This document shows, piece after piece, positions 63,985-64,000 of a DNA stretch of 64,000 bases. Under the pieces are notes generated by a model that was not told the origin of the DNA, did no database searches, and saw only the letters and a program-made list of their open reading frames with translations. Position 1 is the first letter of the stretch; each line of letters starts with the position of its first letter. Position numbers and translations under genes: made by a program. Source of the DNA: Streptomyces luteolus (GTDB lineage: Bacteria; Actinomycetota; Actinomycetes; Streptomycetales; Streptomycetaceae); NCBI RefSeq assembly GCF_029968015.1, contig NZ_JASCIS010000008.1:1-64000 (forward strand), read 5' to 3'.

Positions 63985-64000
63985 ACAGCGCCGCCGTACA

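Overview
The window is a stretch of Streptomyces (actinobacterial) chromosome. G+C is very high, GTG starts are frequent, there is a complete Pup-proteasome locus, and gene order from infC to glpF matches what I recall for the S. coelicolor chromosomal core (rplT to gylR/glpF). I see no phage, plasmid, IS transposase, tRNA, rRNA or CRISPR. About 57 protein genes are supported, most at 90 % or better coding density.

Layout. 0-3 kb: rRNA/tRNA methyltransferase and the infC-rpmI-rplT translation operon, with a leader terminator and a MITE-like element upstream. 3-9.5 kb: DUF1844 and SseB proteins, a mycosin-type protease with a proline-rich membrane partner, a PLP aldolase-like enzyme and a DUF2510 protein. 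9.5-16.5 kb: a gamma-glutamyl amine catabolic cluster (GlnA4-like ligase, ALDH, SDR, FadR-type regulator, ethanolamine-type permease, class-I amidotransferase hydrolase), best read as ethanolamine utilisation. 16.6-20.1 kb: LysR plus TDT exporter, XRE-cupin regulator plus metal-receptor-like protein. 20.4-24.3 kb: glycine betaine ABC importer whose permease is fused to two substrate-binding domains. 24.5-27.7 kb: 5'-3' exonuclease, iron-box-controlled siderophore reductase, RluA-type pseudouridine synthase. 27.8-35.6 kb: one long minus-strand block with HelY-like helicase, lipid kinase, TatC, TatA, two small proteins, PafC and PafB. 35.7-47.3 kb: two FKBP prolyl isomerases, then the Pup-proteasome genes pafA, prcA, prcB, an endonuclease VII-like gene, pup, dop and arc, with an MFS/LacI pair inserted after pafA. 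47.5-57.4 kb: ferredoxin, secreted protein, TrmI, site-2 protease, RecB-like nuclease, orphan response regulator, two family-5 solute-binding lipoproteins and a HAD phosphatase. 57.5-64 kb: metH, then gylR and glpF of the glycerol operon, separated by a 586-bp minisatellite.

The observations most worth following are the ATC start and leader attenuator of infC, the MITE-like element and its relative translated in frame inside glnA4, the ethanolamine cluster, the double-receptor betaine importer, the minisatellite inside the glycerol operon and the nuclease gene overlapping prcB. Coordinates were counted by hand from the sequence; functional statements about families come from general knowledge and no database search was run.
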